DNA from: Crambe crambe | Taxonomy: Eukaryota > Porifera > Demospongiae > Poecilosclerida > Crambeidae | DNA: 64,000 nucleotides | Assembly: GCA_963924555.1 (NCBI GenBank) | Contig: OZ004595.1 | Coordinates: 124,001 to 188,000, forward strand | Direction of reading: 5' to 3' | Shown here: in pieces, positions 47,501 to 57,490 of the stretch | How the letters are laid out: each line of letters starts with the position of its first letter | Position numbering within the stretch: the stretch's first letter is position 1 | Translations under genes and position numbers: made by a program | The notes under the pieces: generated by a model | Told to the model about the DNA's origin: nothing | The model's input: only the letters and a program-made list of their open reading frames with translations | Database searches by the model: none

Positions 47501-49751
47501 GCATGATGCCCAGATTAACTTTTGGGTGTTAAAAACCTGATTTATCACGTAAATAATTTAGCTGTTTGTCCAAGTCTTATACACTTAGAAAATTCTGAAA
47601 ATGGCCAAAACCAAATCTAAGCATTCAGCATGATGTCTAGATTGAATTTAGACTGTTGAAACTTTGTGATTATTGGTACACTTTTGCAGTGATGATGAAG
47701 AAGCCCCACCCCTTCCTCCCAGGAACTACTCCTGGTCGGATATTGAAGACAGTGATGACGATCTGCTCCAGAGTGATGATGACCTTGATGAACCTTTTAG
47801 CACCATCACCACCATGGACCATCAGAAGATATATGCCAGTGTAAGCATTGATATCCAATCCCTCATTATAAGATACACTGGTTGGCCTTGAAGTATTTAG
47901 TATTTGTGGCTGGGGAATAATAAATGTTTTCATAGCCCTATTGTTCTTTGCTACTCCAGAGCTGCTGCCTTGCACTTGACAACCATTCTGCAAATTACTG
48001 TAAAGTGGATTGTCAAATAACTGTTGATTTTTGCTAAGTGGTGTCCAACTCAATCTTTTCCCACTCCACTGGTACTGCTGTGTATGTCTTATCTCCTTCT
48101 AGATTCGTCGGTTCTCTATGCGCAACTCGAGTGTCAATGGTATCGAGGACATTTACAACGTCATTAACCGAATCGTGATCGAGAAGGAACCAACTCCTCC
48201 CAACAGGTCAGAGTGGCTGCCTCAAGTGGCAGAGATGGAGGAACAGCCCTACGACACGTTGGAGAATGTCGTCAATAGCATGCATAAAGAGCCCTTATTC
48301 ATGGTTCCGCCCCCTTCCTCCTCTGTCACCACCACCACCTCCCAGAACACCGAAGGGGGTGGAGCTGGAAGGAACGCTGCCACCAAACCAGAAGAGTCCT
48401 TGGTGAGAAACCTGTACCCATCATGTGATTATCTTAATTTCCAGCCCATGACTTTTGGTAGTACAGTTGAACGGACACTCCAAATAAAGCACACCTCTCT
48501 GTAAAGGACACTTGTTGCTGTCCCACCATAGTACTTTGTGTATTAAATGACCTGTGAATTTGATTGTTACCTGCAGCCTCTGACCCCTCGGGACATTAAG
48601 ATGATCAAACAACAGCAGAAGTTATTGCAGAAATTACAAAAGAAAATGGAGAAGGAGGCAGAACGTAGGAGGAGGCAAGAGGAACGCAAGCGGAGGAGGG
48701 AGGAAGACGAACAACGAAGAAAAGAAGGTCGGAAAAAGAAGAAAGGAAAGCAGGTCAGTGTAGTCCTAATAAGCCCCACCCATTTCCTGGAGCTGCTCCT
48801 ATAGTATCAGTTCCAGCTAGTCCTTTGGATAGATGCTTTTCAGTTGACATTAGTGGATTAACTTGATTTCCATGTGTACAATAGAAACCCAATGAGCGTT
48901 CTCGGTATTTTGGATCGCCCCTGGCCAGTGTGGTGGATGAGGATGGTGTACCTGTCTTTGTTCGCAAATGTGTCCACATCATCGAAGAGATCGGAATGAA
49001 TTCTGAGGGAATCTATCGTATCTCAGGAAAGAAAGAACATTGTCTAGCTTTCCAGGAAAAATTTGATCAAGGTGAATACAGATTACAGAATTAATAATAT
49101 TATGAGTTACTCTACGACATTGTTGTAACATATTATCGAATATTGTTGATGTTCTGTATGTCAGATCCCAATTTGGATATTTCGTCACTCGGCTACCAAG
49201 AATCGTGCATCTGCAGTACTCTGAAGGCTTTCTTCAAACTTTTACCTGAGCCACTCATCTCAAATGAGACTGCATCCCAAATCCTAGTCATCAATTGTGA
49301 GTGACATCTATTCTATATAGTACTCACCACTCACCAGAGAGGGCGGGGTCTTGATTTCATGTGCAGGAACATTTCAACCAAATAGTGTTTTCAAAATTGA
49401 AAATTTCACCCCACAATTCCCTCTCTACTTTTTAAAATCTTTTATTGTGTATGTATGTATGTATGTATAGCTTTGGACACCCAGTCTCAGCGAACACGGG
49501 TCCATGAGATCCTCAGTTCCATGCCACGCCCCAACCTGTGCACCCTTCGTTTCTTCATAGCGCATCTCCATAGGGTGCACCGAAAGTGTGATACCAACAA
49601 GATGAATGCCAGTAACTTGGCCATTGTGTTCTGGCCAACACTCATGCGACCCCCCTTAATGGACCTTGCCGACCCCAGCAAGCAGATGGGTTGGCAGCTC
49701 GTTATGACCAGAATCATAGAACACCCTAACTTCATTCCTCCACAACCATAA
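38560..49751 (+). CDS. ARHGAP35: p190RhoGAP (ARHGAP35/ARHGAP5 family)
   Basis: Twenty-one exons starting at 38560 and ending TAA at 49751 join to about 1,910 residues. The N-terminal GTPase-like domain has GQGAGKSCLCNRF and ACTKFD. It is followed by the helical FF region (exon 39920-40897 onward), then the pG1/pG2 pseudoGTPase region (for example 43171-44274). A very long Pro/Ser/Tyr-rich linker is mainly encoded by one 1,057-base exon (45370-46426). A basic coiled segment precedes the RhoGAP domain (RYFGSPLASVV, EGIYRISG with the Arg finger, LKAFFKLLPEPL, FWPTLMRPP). It should switch off Rho and is controlled by tyrosine phosphorylation. YATV/YSVP-type motifs recur in the linker, which also has a Gln run. 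Vertebrates have two paralogues; one ancestor is likely here. The exon at 46792 has a weak acceptor and is the least certain join. Confidence 0.93.
39473..39591. repeat. Facing (CA)n and (GT)n microsatellites in p190 intron 1
   Basis: A CA run (about 39473-39496) and a GT run (about 39567-39590) face each other about 70 bases apart in the 1.1 kb first intron. On a single strand they could pair into a long hairpin. Confidence 0.8.
44982..45285. repeat. Two small repeat families in a p190 intron
   Basis: A unit close to gtcagtatactagctagtata recurs four to five times between 44982 and 45140. A second direct repeat, acgtacgtcgtatgtacc followed by gtagtgagtgtggtt, occurs at about 45207 and 45249. 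Both lie in the intron before the large linker exon. Confidence 0.75.
47100..47689. repeat. Degenerate tandem repeat of about 110-130 bases filling a p190 intron
   Basis: Phrases such as gaatctaag(t/c)(g/a)ttcagcatgatg, (t/c)ctagatta(g/a)cttttgagtgtt, accaagtctatagac and gagaccaataac(a/g)ctc recur four to five times with drift. The repeat fills almost the entire 617-base intron between the exons ending at 47072 and starting at 47690. Confidence 0.75.
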
Positions 49752-49941
49752 CCATCATAGGGGAAACTCCTGATCATTAATAGCATAGTCAGTTTTAATT
49801 CCTTTGATCTTATATATTATTATGACGTAAAAAGCAGAAATATTCTATTTATCCGAAATATCATGACTTGCTACAAAGTAAAATTTGAACTGCATAAAAT
49901 TACCCCCTGAGAAGATTGTTGTGCACAACTAACCGTCCGCC
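49752..49941. other. Spacer between p190 and VPS26
   Basis: 190 bases that must hold the p190 polyadenylation site and the VPS26 promoter. The sequence is AT-rich. The VPS26 start codon is preceded by a good initiation context (ccgccATGG). Confidence 0.5.
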
Positions 49942-51777
49942 ATGGTAAGTGTAGGCTTAGGCGAGAGGGGACTGCAAGGTTCTGCTCCAGTTGGTAGTCC
50001 GAACAAAGCACTGAAGCTAAAAGCAATGTGTATCTCATAGCTATTAAACATCACATGACCAGCTAATTAGTACCTCGTAGTTGCAGCTTGCTAGCTTGAA
50101 CATTTATCTTTTGATTGCAGTGGGCAACATTTGAGCTATCTTTTTATCATTCCCTGTTTTTTTTGTCTCATTCAGAGTTTCTTTGGCCTGGGGTCAGGTG
50201 CAGAAATCATCATTAGACTTGATGATGTTGACAAGCGAAAAAAAGTAGATGTCAAGAACGAGGAAGGGAAGAAAGAGAAGCTTCCTCTTTATTTTGATGG
50301 AGAGTCTGTCAAAGGATCTGTAAGCATGCAACTAGGCTCTCTACAGATTCAAATGACCACACCCCCTTTTTATCTAGGTACAAATAAACCTGAAAGGCAA
50401 GAAGCTTGAGCATCATGGGGTCAGAGTGGAGTTTGTGGGGCAGATAGAGATGTTTTATGACCGTGGCAACCACCATGATTTCCTCTCACTTGTGCGCCAA
50501 TTGGACCCCCCTGGGGAACTTAACACGCCTACAAAAAACTACACATTTGAGTTCCAGCAGGTGGACAAACCATACGAGACATACACAGGTACCAACGTCA
50601 GGCTCAGGTCAGGTGATAGACTGATAGTCACATGACTTCTATATGCAAGGAGTAGATTTCACATGACCTTCCTGTTGGTATTTCAGATATTTTCTGCGTG
50701 TTGTGATTGTGCGTCGACTGTCAGACATAACGAAGGAGTTAGATGTGGCAGTGCACACCCTCAGTCATTTCCCAGAGATGAACAATTCACTCAAGATGGA
50801 GGTTGGCATTGAGGACTGCCTCCACATAGAGTTTGAATACAGCAAGTCTAAGTGAGTGAGCTGAGAAAGTGGGCTCCTCTCCATACTCCTCTGACTCCCC
50901 CTCTTTTTCTTTTCTCCTCCTCCTCCAGGTATCATCTGCGAGATATCGTCGTGGGTAAAATCTACTTTCTGCTCGTCAGGATCAAAATCAAGCACATGGA
51001 GATAGCCATCATCAAGAAGGAGACCTCAGGTTCTCGTGAGTGTGTTGCATGAAGCATGCCCTCCATCCAGCCATGTCTTTTAATGGTGGACCTGGAAACA
51101 AGTCTTTAGTAGTGTGTAAGAGCATTTGCAATCAATGCATCCTTTTACCATGCCAACGGTAGCCATTTTGGTGCACAATTGTGCTAAAATGGCCGCATGC
51201 AAACACTCTATAATATAACAATTTTTTTATAGTGTTTATGCAATAGATAGGGAACTGCTAGAATAGATAAGTAATGGTGGTTCCAGTGTCTCATAACAAA
51301 CAGTATGAAATCCTCCCTGTCCAGCTCCTAATATTTATACCGAGAACGATCAAGTAGCCAAGTATGAGATTATGGATGGTGCTCCAGTACGTGGGGAGTC
51401 CATTCCCATCCGTCTCTTCCTGGCTGGTTACGACCTCACCCCCACCATGCGCGACATCAACAAGAAGTTCAGTGTCAGATATTACCTCAATCTTGTTCTA
51501 GTTGACGAGGAAGAAAGACGATACTTCAAGCAACAGGTCAGTGTTTTGAACTTGAAAGGTTATACTAGGTCATCCCTTGGTGATATTATTGAGAGGGGAT
51601 TCCCCTCTAATTATGTGGAAATAGATCCAGGGTATAACATTATGAGAGGTGCTTCCCTATTGTGAATATTCTGAATGGGCTTCATCTAATATTAATGTCC
51701 TTTTGCAGGAAATAGTGCTCTGGAGGAAAGGGGATCCAAAGTCGGCTCGTAAAACTGCAACTCCTTCCAAAAAGTAG
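49942..51777 (+). CDS. VPS26A: Retromer subunit VPS26
   Basis: Seven exons (49942-49944, 50176-50319, 50378-50607, 50687-50851, 50929-51035, 51325-51536, 51709-51777) join to 309 residues. The first coding exon is the ATG alone. The arrestin-like fold is marked by [92 protein letters not shown] and EIVLWRKGD. VPS26 binds VPS35 and cargo in the retromer coat, which returns receptors from endosomes to the Golgi and plasma membrane. The short C-terminus (SARKTATPSKK) lacks the long tails of vertebrate VPS26A/B. A single gene is assumed to precede the A/B split. Confidence 0.95.
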
Positions 51778-52160
51778 ACCTCCACTTTGTTATTGTGAAA
51801 CTGTAAAGATGCCTACTAAAATAATCTTTCTGTGCTACAAAAACACTGCACATTATAGTTGGTGTGTGCTTCTGTAACTTTCTTCTATTTCTCCTTTTGA
51901 GTTGTTTCTTTGGGGTTGTTTCGTGTATCATAAATTTCTGTGATTAATTGCAGTAGTGCGCTCAACATGATTGTGGGTGAGCCTCTTGTCCATGTGTCAA
52001 GGAGGTCGTAGACACAATCAACACAACACGACAAGGACAGTTGCATAGCTGTCATTGTTCACCACAAAAATGCACCTTGGAAACTACACACAGATCAGTA
52101 CATACTCAAAGAATAAGTAGAGGTGGTGTATGCGAGATAAGAGTGGTGGTTACTTCTTGG
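51778..52160. other. Convergent 3' flank
   Basis: 383 bases of AT-rich sequence between the stop codons of VPS26 and the U1A/U2B'' gene. No gene or RNA is evident. Confidence 0.5.
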
Positions 52161-53324
52161 TTACTTTTTGGCATATGCTATTTTCATGGCATGTGTTGGA
52201 GTGATCTTGAAGCCTTGCAGAGAATGACGTGCTTCTGAGGACTGTACTTCTGTTTCAAACTCGACAAAGGCAATGTCACTACGTCCTGGTACAAGTCTCA
52301 CTTCTTTGAAGCCAGGGAACCTGGAGAAAAGGAAATGTATGAGTATTACAGAGGAGAGAGAGAGAGAATTGGACTAACTGGTTGAACAGCATGGTGAGCA
52401 TCATGTCATTTGTCTCTGGAGGGAGGTTGGTCAAGAAGAGGATCTTGTTCGGAGCTTCCCTACCCGTTGGCTGACCAGTTCCTGTGACAAAACAAAAAAG
52501 ATAAATAGAAAACTAAAGAGTGCTCAAGTGAGTGGGAAACAAGACTAAATGTCAAAAGGAAATAAGGACAAACAAGGACAAACTGTTAGGAGGGAACAGC
52601 ACAAAGACTAATGAGTGCATACAAGAAGTGTTTGGTAATCAGGAAGAGATAACTGATGAAGTACAACACCTTAATCCTACCATGAGAGCCTTGATGAGAT
52701 CCACCATGTGCAGTAGCACTTCCTTTCTTTCCCACTGGTTTACTATCATCTGCCAATTGGACAAGTATAAAACACTCAAACTGTTTACCAGTAAAACACC
52801 TACTCACCTTCCTCTGGCTTCTTTTTGGCCCGAGGCTTGTAAGTACCATCTTCTTTGGCAACAGCATCAGACTTGGTCTTACAATAAGCTATACGCTGGA
52901 GGGATCGAAGAATTGGGTGTGTGCATCATGTGAGGCTGTGCAATGCAGTGGGCCAACTACTGCCTCACCCAAAGGCATATCATTATCAGCAGCTAATTCT
53001 AATTAGTGCTCACTGATTCCCACCTACCATTGGTTTATCATAGAAAGGGAATCCCTGCATTGATCTCAAAGCATTGGTGGCACTGGAGATATCCTTAAAT
53101 ACAACAAAGGCCTGTCCTCTCATTTTGAGTGTCTTCAATGCTACTATGTCCAATATCGGTCCGAACTGAGAGAAAATAGCATACAATGACTTCTTCAATT
53201 CTAAGGAAAATAATATCATGTATGAATTCAACATCTTCCCATCATTAGTACTAACAATACCTTCCTTCTTGACCTTCTCGTTGAGGTTGTTGACATAGAG
53301 CGATTGATTGGGTGGGTACTCCAT
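52161..53324 (-). CDS. SNRPB2: U1A/U2B'' spliceosomal snRNP protein
   Basis: Six exons (53324-53261, 53200-53028, 52895-52808, 52749-52681, 52481-52379, 52320-52161) join to 218 residues. RRM1 reads [13 protein letters not shown]...[16 protein letters not shown]...[10 protein letters not shown]...[20 protein letters not shown] and RRM2 reads [24 protein letters not shown]...[12 protein letters not shown]...DIAFVEFE. The linker is short and Lys/Gly-rich, closer in length to U2B'' than to vertebrate U1A. In many invertebrates one protein (as in fly SNF) serves both snRNPs, which is likely here. Intron 5 has a weak GTTAGT donor. It is divergent from Beclin 1, with 103 bases between start codons. 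Confidence 0.95.
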
Positions 53325-53427
53325 CTTCCCACACTGTGCTCCACGTGTTAATTATGTTCGCGATTTCGCACTTTTAAAGGTGCCTAGCGCCTCCTACACG
53401 TACACGTCACATCCAAAAATTAAAAAG
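53325..53427. promoter_or_regulatory. 103-base divergent promoter between U1A/U2B'' and Beclin 1
   Basis: This is the shortest divergent spacer in the window. It contains CG-rich pieces (gttcgcgatttcgcac, gtacacgtcac) and no TATA box. Both transcripts must start within or just outside it. Confidence 0.5.
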
Positions 53428-54834
53428 ATGGCAAGTCAGGAGAGCAGCTCCACAAAGAGGACTGCTGGCTCGATTAGTGGAACTGGCAGTGGAAAGGGAA
53501 CCACCTACGTTACTTTCGTTTGCCAGAGGTGCTCTCAGCCAATCAAGTTGAACAAAACCCTCCAGGCAAAAGCGCTGCTTGGTGTTGCAAAAAACGTCCA
53601 GGAAAAGCTCCGCAATGACTGGTCTGGAGATGAAGCCGACCCATCAGAGCTTGAAAAGGAAGGAGGCAACTTCACTGGAGAAGAGTTGGAACCCATGGCA
53701 AGAAAACGGAGCTCCCCTAATGTCGCGAAGAAGTTGGGTAGACGAAGAAGTAGCTTGGAAACACTATCAGTCATATATGATAGCCTTTCTCACAGCCATC
53801 CTGATAGAAGGAACACCTTGAAACAAATACAGATAGCTACGGAGACCTTCAAGATGCTTTCAGCACACTCTGATGTCGACCACCCTCTTTGTGCGGAGTG
53901 CCCAGAGGGTGTGCTGGACATGTATGATCAAGAAATAATGGAGATGGGTCGTGCCCAACAGCACTATGAACAAATGGGTCACCAGCTTCAGCAAGAGGTG
54001 GAGGGCTATCAGGCTGAGATGCAGGAGCTGAATGCAGAGCTGTTGGAGCTGAGGAAGACAGAGCAAGAGTTGCAGGCAAGGCTGATGGAGACGGAGAAGC
54101 AACAGAAGAAGATTGCAGCTGAGAAGATTGAGCAAGAGAAGCGGGAGGCTAGGCTGAAAGAGGAAGAGCAAGCTTACTGGCATGAATTCAACCAACATCA
54201 GCATAAGATGCTACAGTTTAAGGACGAGCAGGTCAGCATTCAGTTTCAACTTCATTACACCACAGAGCAACTCAAGAGTCTGAAGAAAACCAACGTTCTG
54301 AATAGTACGTTCCATATTTGGCATAATGGACACTTTGGAACCATAAATGGGCTGAGGCTGGGACGTTTACAGGCAGTACCAGTCGAGTGGATGGAAATCA
54401 ATGCAGCATGGGGACAAACAGTCTTTCTACTCAGCACTCTAGCCCGGTTCACTAGGGTGGTGTTTCAGAGATATCGTTTGGTCCCTTATGGGAATCAGTC
54501 GTTTCTCGAAACACTGGAGGGCAAGCAAAAGATATTGCCACTATACAGCAGTGCACGCCTCTTTACTGACTCAAAATTTGATTCAGCAATGGTTGCTTTC
54601 TTAGACTGCGTGAATCAACTAAAGCAACACATTGAAGAGACAAGTCAGCCACACTTCAAGCTCCCGTATAACATTGATAAAGACAAGATTGGTGATCCGC
54701 AAAAAGACTCTTACTCTATCAAGACACAGTTTAACACTCAAGAGAGATGGACAAAGGCTCTGAAGTTCCTGCTGACTAACTTGAGGTGGGCTCTAACCTG
54801 GGTGGCTGCAAACTCAATACAACCTAACACCTAG
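53428..54834 (+). CDS. BECN1: Beclin 1, intronless
   Basis: One uninterrupted frame of 468 residues begins MASQESSSTKRT. An N-terminal zinc-type element (YVTFVCQRCSQPIKL) leads into a disordered region, then DVDHPLCAECPEGVLD, a coiled coil (about residues 180-280), and the evolutionarily conserved domain (TNVLNSTFHIWHNGHFGTINGLRLGRL, VEWMEINAAWGQ, FNTQERWTKALKFLLTNLRW). Beclin 1 is the scaffold of the VPS34 lipid-kinase complexes in autophagy and endosome traffic. The absence of introns is unusual beside neighbours with 3-21 exons. The BH3-like helix before DVDHPLC lacks the usual Gly-Asp pair (ATETFKMLSA). The frame is intact and full length, so it looks functional. Confidence 0.95.
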   Translation: MASQESSSTKRTAGSISGTGSGKGTTYVTFVCQRCSQPIKLNKTLQAKALLGVAKNVQEKLRNDWSGDEADPSELEKEGGNFTGEELEPMARKRSSPNVAKKLGRRRSSLETLSVIYDSLSHSHPDRRNTLKQIQIATETFKMLSAHSDVDHPLCAECPEGVLDMYDQEIMEMGRAQQHYEQMGHQLQQEVEGYQAEMQELNAELLELRKTEQELQARLMETEKQQKKIAAEKIEQEKREARLKEEEQAYWHEFNQHQHKMLQFKDEQVSIQFQLHYTTEQLKSLKKTNVLNSTFHIWHNGHFGTINGLRLGRLQAVPVEWMEINAAWGQTVFLLSTLARFTRVVFQRYRLVPYGNQSFLETLEGKQKILPLYSSARLFTDSKFDSAMVAFLDCVNQLKQHIEETSQPHFKLPYNIDKDKIGDPQKDSYSIKTQFNTQERWTKALKFLLTNLRWALTWVAANSIQPNT

Positions 54835-55054
54835 CTTGAGCAAAAAATAATGTCCGCATTGTTTTTCACATAATTAGAATATACGGTTTCCATGAAAATG
54901 AAAATAATTCCTCCCGCAAATGGTGGCAGGTAAAGAACGTACTGGAGAGACGTCAAGTTCCACTGGCAGGGGAGAGACGGATTATATTTACTGCACGAGA
55001 CGTTATTTCGTATTGCAGTGCACGTTGTAACCATCTAGTGTTCATCTGGAAGAA
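54835..55054. other. Spacer between Beclin 1 and RING1/RNF2
   Basis: 220 bases with Beclin 3' sequence (aaaaaataatg right after the stop codon) and the presumed promoter of the RING gene. No other feature is evident. Confidence 0.5.
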
Positions 55055-56987
55055 ATGGCAGCCCAAAACTCTCAGAATTCCGTGGGAAATTCGTGGGGTG
55101 AGTCGAGTCGTCATGATGAAGGATTATATTGCAATTCTCCTCCTCAGCTACTTAAAGTTTTTGTAATGTGTTTGTGGCGCGAGAGCGTCTCTTGCGGACT
55201 TCCAGAAATGTTTAGAGAGCTTCCGAGAGATTAATTCTTTGTTTTTCATGCAGTTGCACCGCCGTCAAAGTTGCTAGCTAGTTCGATAGGAATAAATAGA
55301 TCATGAGAGTAACTCATAATCTGTCTTACAAAAAGTATGTGCTTTGGATAAGGAGCTATATACTTCACTGCAGTCTGAAAGGATAGATTTTTTAACCAGG
55401 TTTTAAATCTGCTGCCACTCAGCATATTATGTGTTTCATGTATTTCACAAGTATAAATATTTCCTTCTTGTATATTGCCTTTTGATTATTTTACTCATGG
55501 ATGTACTTCAAGTAGTTGGTTATCTTGCAGAACTAACCCTCTACGAGTTGCATCGCAAGCCTCATGAAATGGTTTCAGATAATTCAACAATTGCAGTTTC
55601 TCCACGTTCCCTGCACAGTGAACTCATGTGTCCCATCTGCCTTGATTTGATGCGAAATACACAGACTACCAAGGAAGTGAGTTGTTATGCCAGAAAATAC
55701 CCTTATTCTGAAATACCTATGGAATAAGGCTGCAGTTTGCATTATTATAATAATCACATCATTCTTCAAAGCAACAAAAAAAAAAAAAAAAAAAAAGGTT
55801 TTATGCTTAGTGGTACAAGTAAAAACTGCTGTTTTCCTGCAATTTAATACCAATGGCTTTTGCTTATATTGCAGTGTCTTCACCGATTTTGTCAGGAGTG
55901 TATCATCACAGCCCTACGTAGTGGGTAAGAAACGACAAGAGCATCTGTGAATGGATGGCATGGATGCACCATAAATCAACCATACATACATTTGTGTACA
56001 TTCAAGATAAGTGCTTTACTCATTGCATGCACATGTACAGCAATAAAGAGTGTCCTACTTGTCGCAAGAAACTCGTCTCAAAACGTTCTCTACGAGCTGA
56101 TCCCAATTTTGACAAGCTCATAGCAAAGGTTCGTATAAATAGTGAATTATCTATGCATTTTATTCCATTGTGTTCTCTTCAGATCTATCCCAACAGAGAG
56201 GAGCTTGCTCAGCAGGTTTGTTCTCCTAACTTTATGCAGAGCACATGCAGTGGCACCTTTGCTAGAACTTTTATACATGTGATGTTTGGTTGCAGGAAAA
56301 GCAAGTCAATCGCATGCCAGTTTATCGTCGGAAAAGAAAAGCTGAGACTCCACCCACTGATGGAGATAGTGTGCCGGTTCAAGATAACAAGAGACTGAGG
56401 CATGAAGACAATGAGGGTTAGTCCCCCTTCATCTGTGTAAATGAAATAATTATTTCTTTTTTGCATGCATCATAGATGAAGGTGGTGTGGTGGTGGCTCC
56501 CAGTGAACCTACTATTAGTGAGAATGTGGAGATACAGATCAGGCCACATCCTCAGCAACCAAACTTGAAGGATACAGTGATAAAAAATCTAGTCACTTCT
56601 CCATTGTGTACGATGTCCCATTTAGTACGCTACATGGGACTTAACCCTCTAAATGAAGGTGCATAGCACAAGCTAGCTGCATTTTTTAAAATATGATAAT
56701 ATATGTTTAATGCTATTATAGATACTGGCAGGGCAATGCAAGGAAATGAATATGCTCTCCATGTACAGATTGGAGATGAATTTATTCGTCTTCCCTCTGT
56801 AACAACTTTGCAGCAAGTATCGAAAACTGTGAGTACTGGTTTTTTTATTGTTTTTTTTGTTTTTGTTTTTTTTTTTTGTTTTTTGAGAAATTTGAGTCAT
56901 CAGCTTAAATTTTAGCAGTATTGGACTTCTGGGGACAAGCTGAAGCTGTTCTTTACCACAGAGGAAGTGTGCTTGTCAAATTCGTGA
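55055..56987 (+). CDS. RNF2: Polycomb E3 ligase RING1/RNF2
   Basis: Nine exons (55055-55097, 55531-55676, 55875-55924, 56041-56128, 56183-56215, 56296-56416, 56476-56658, 56722-56828, 56919-56987) join to 279 residues. The RING finger is complete: [28 protein letters not shown]. Before it is the conserved N-terminal arm ([14 protein letters not shown]), and after it [13 protein letters not shown]. The C-terminal RAWUL ubiquitin-like domain follows a basic linker (YRRKRKAE), with [12 protein letters not shown] and [12 protein letters not shown]. It is the catalytic subunit of PRC1, which monoubiquitinates histone H2A with a PCGF partner. A three-base acceptor choice at 56915/56918 could add one Gln. 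The intron at 55677-55874 contains a run of more than 20 adenines. Confidence 0.95.
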
Positions 56988-57364
56988 TGATGATGTGTGT
57001 GGGAATACTCCACCAATTCACACACCAGGCATGAAACTATTATAATCATTTTGTCCATTTTTATCTGTTATAGCTATTAGTTTATGTGAATAACATTGTC
57101 CGATTTGTTGATCATCAATTTTCCCCTCTTATCTGGTGCCAAATTTTGGCACGTTGAAACACTTGTGTGTTGCAGTTCATGATCAATTGTGTGGCTTATC
57201 CATGCCAGACAACTTGTAACCCTATCAAGCAAGTAATATGGATTCTCCCCAGGAAAAAAAATCTGCAAGTGCACTTCCGGTGTGCGCATGTCAACAAAAT
57301 AGTACTGGTAAAGGGTCGACCCTAAATTTTCGCACGTGATGTAAATAAAAACCACGTGTGTGAA
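56988..57364. other. Spacer between RING1/RNF2 and RPL32
   Basis: 377 bases with no convincing gene. It holds RING 3' UTR and the RPL32 promoter. A CACGTG-type motif (aaaccacgtgtg) near 57350 sits just upstream of the pyrimidine-rich RPL32 start. Confidence 0.5.
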
Positions 57365-57397
57365 TCTTTCTTTCTTTCCTTATTGAAGCGCAAGAGT
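57365..57397 (+). promoter_or_regulatory. 5' TOP-like tract and non-coding first exon of RPL32
   Basis: An unbroken pyrimidine tract (tctttctttctttcct, from about 57366) is followed by a short exon ending at a GTAAGT donor near 57400. The acceptor (attgcag) lies two bases before the coding ATG. Ribosomal-protein mRNAs of animals typically start in such tracts, which link translation to TOR signalling. Confidence 0.65.
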
Positions 57398-57490
57398 AGG
57401 TAAGTGCCTTACTATCCAATTGAATCCGGCTTAAATAGGGAGCATTGGCCCTTTTCTGTTGTATGAGTTACTCGCCTGTGAATTGCAGGC

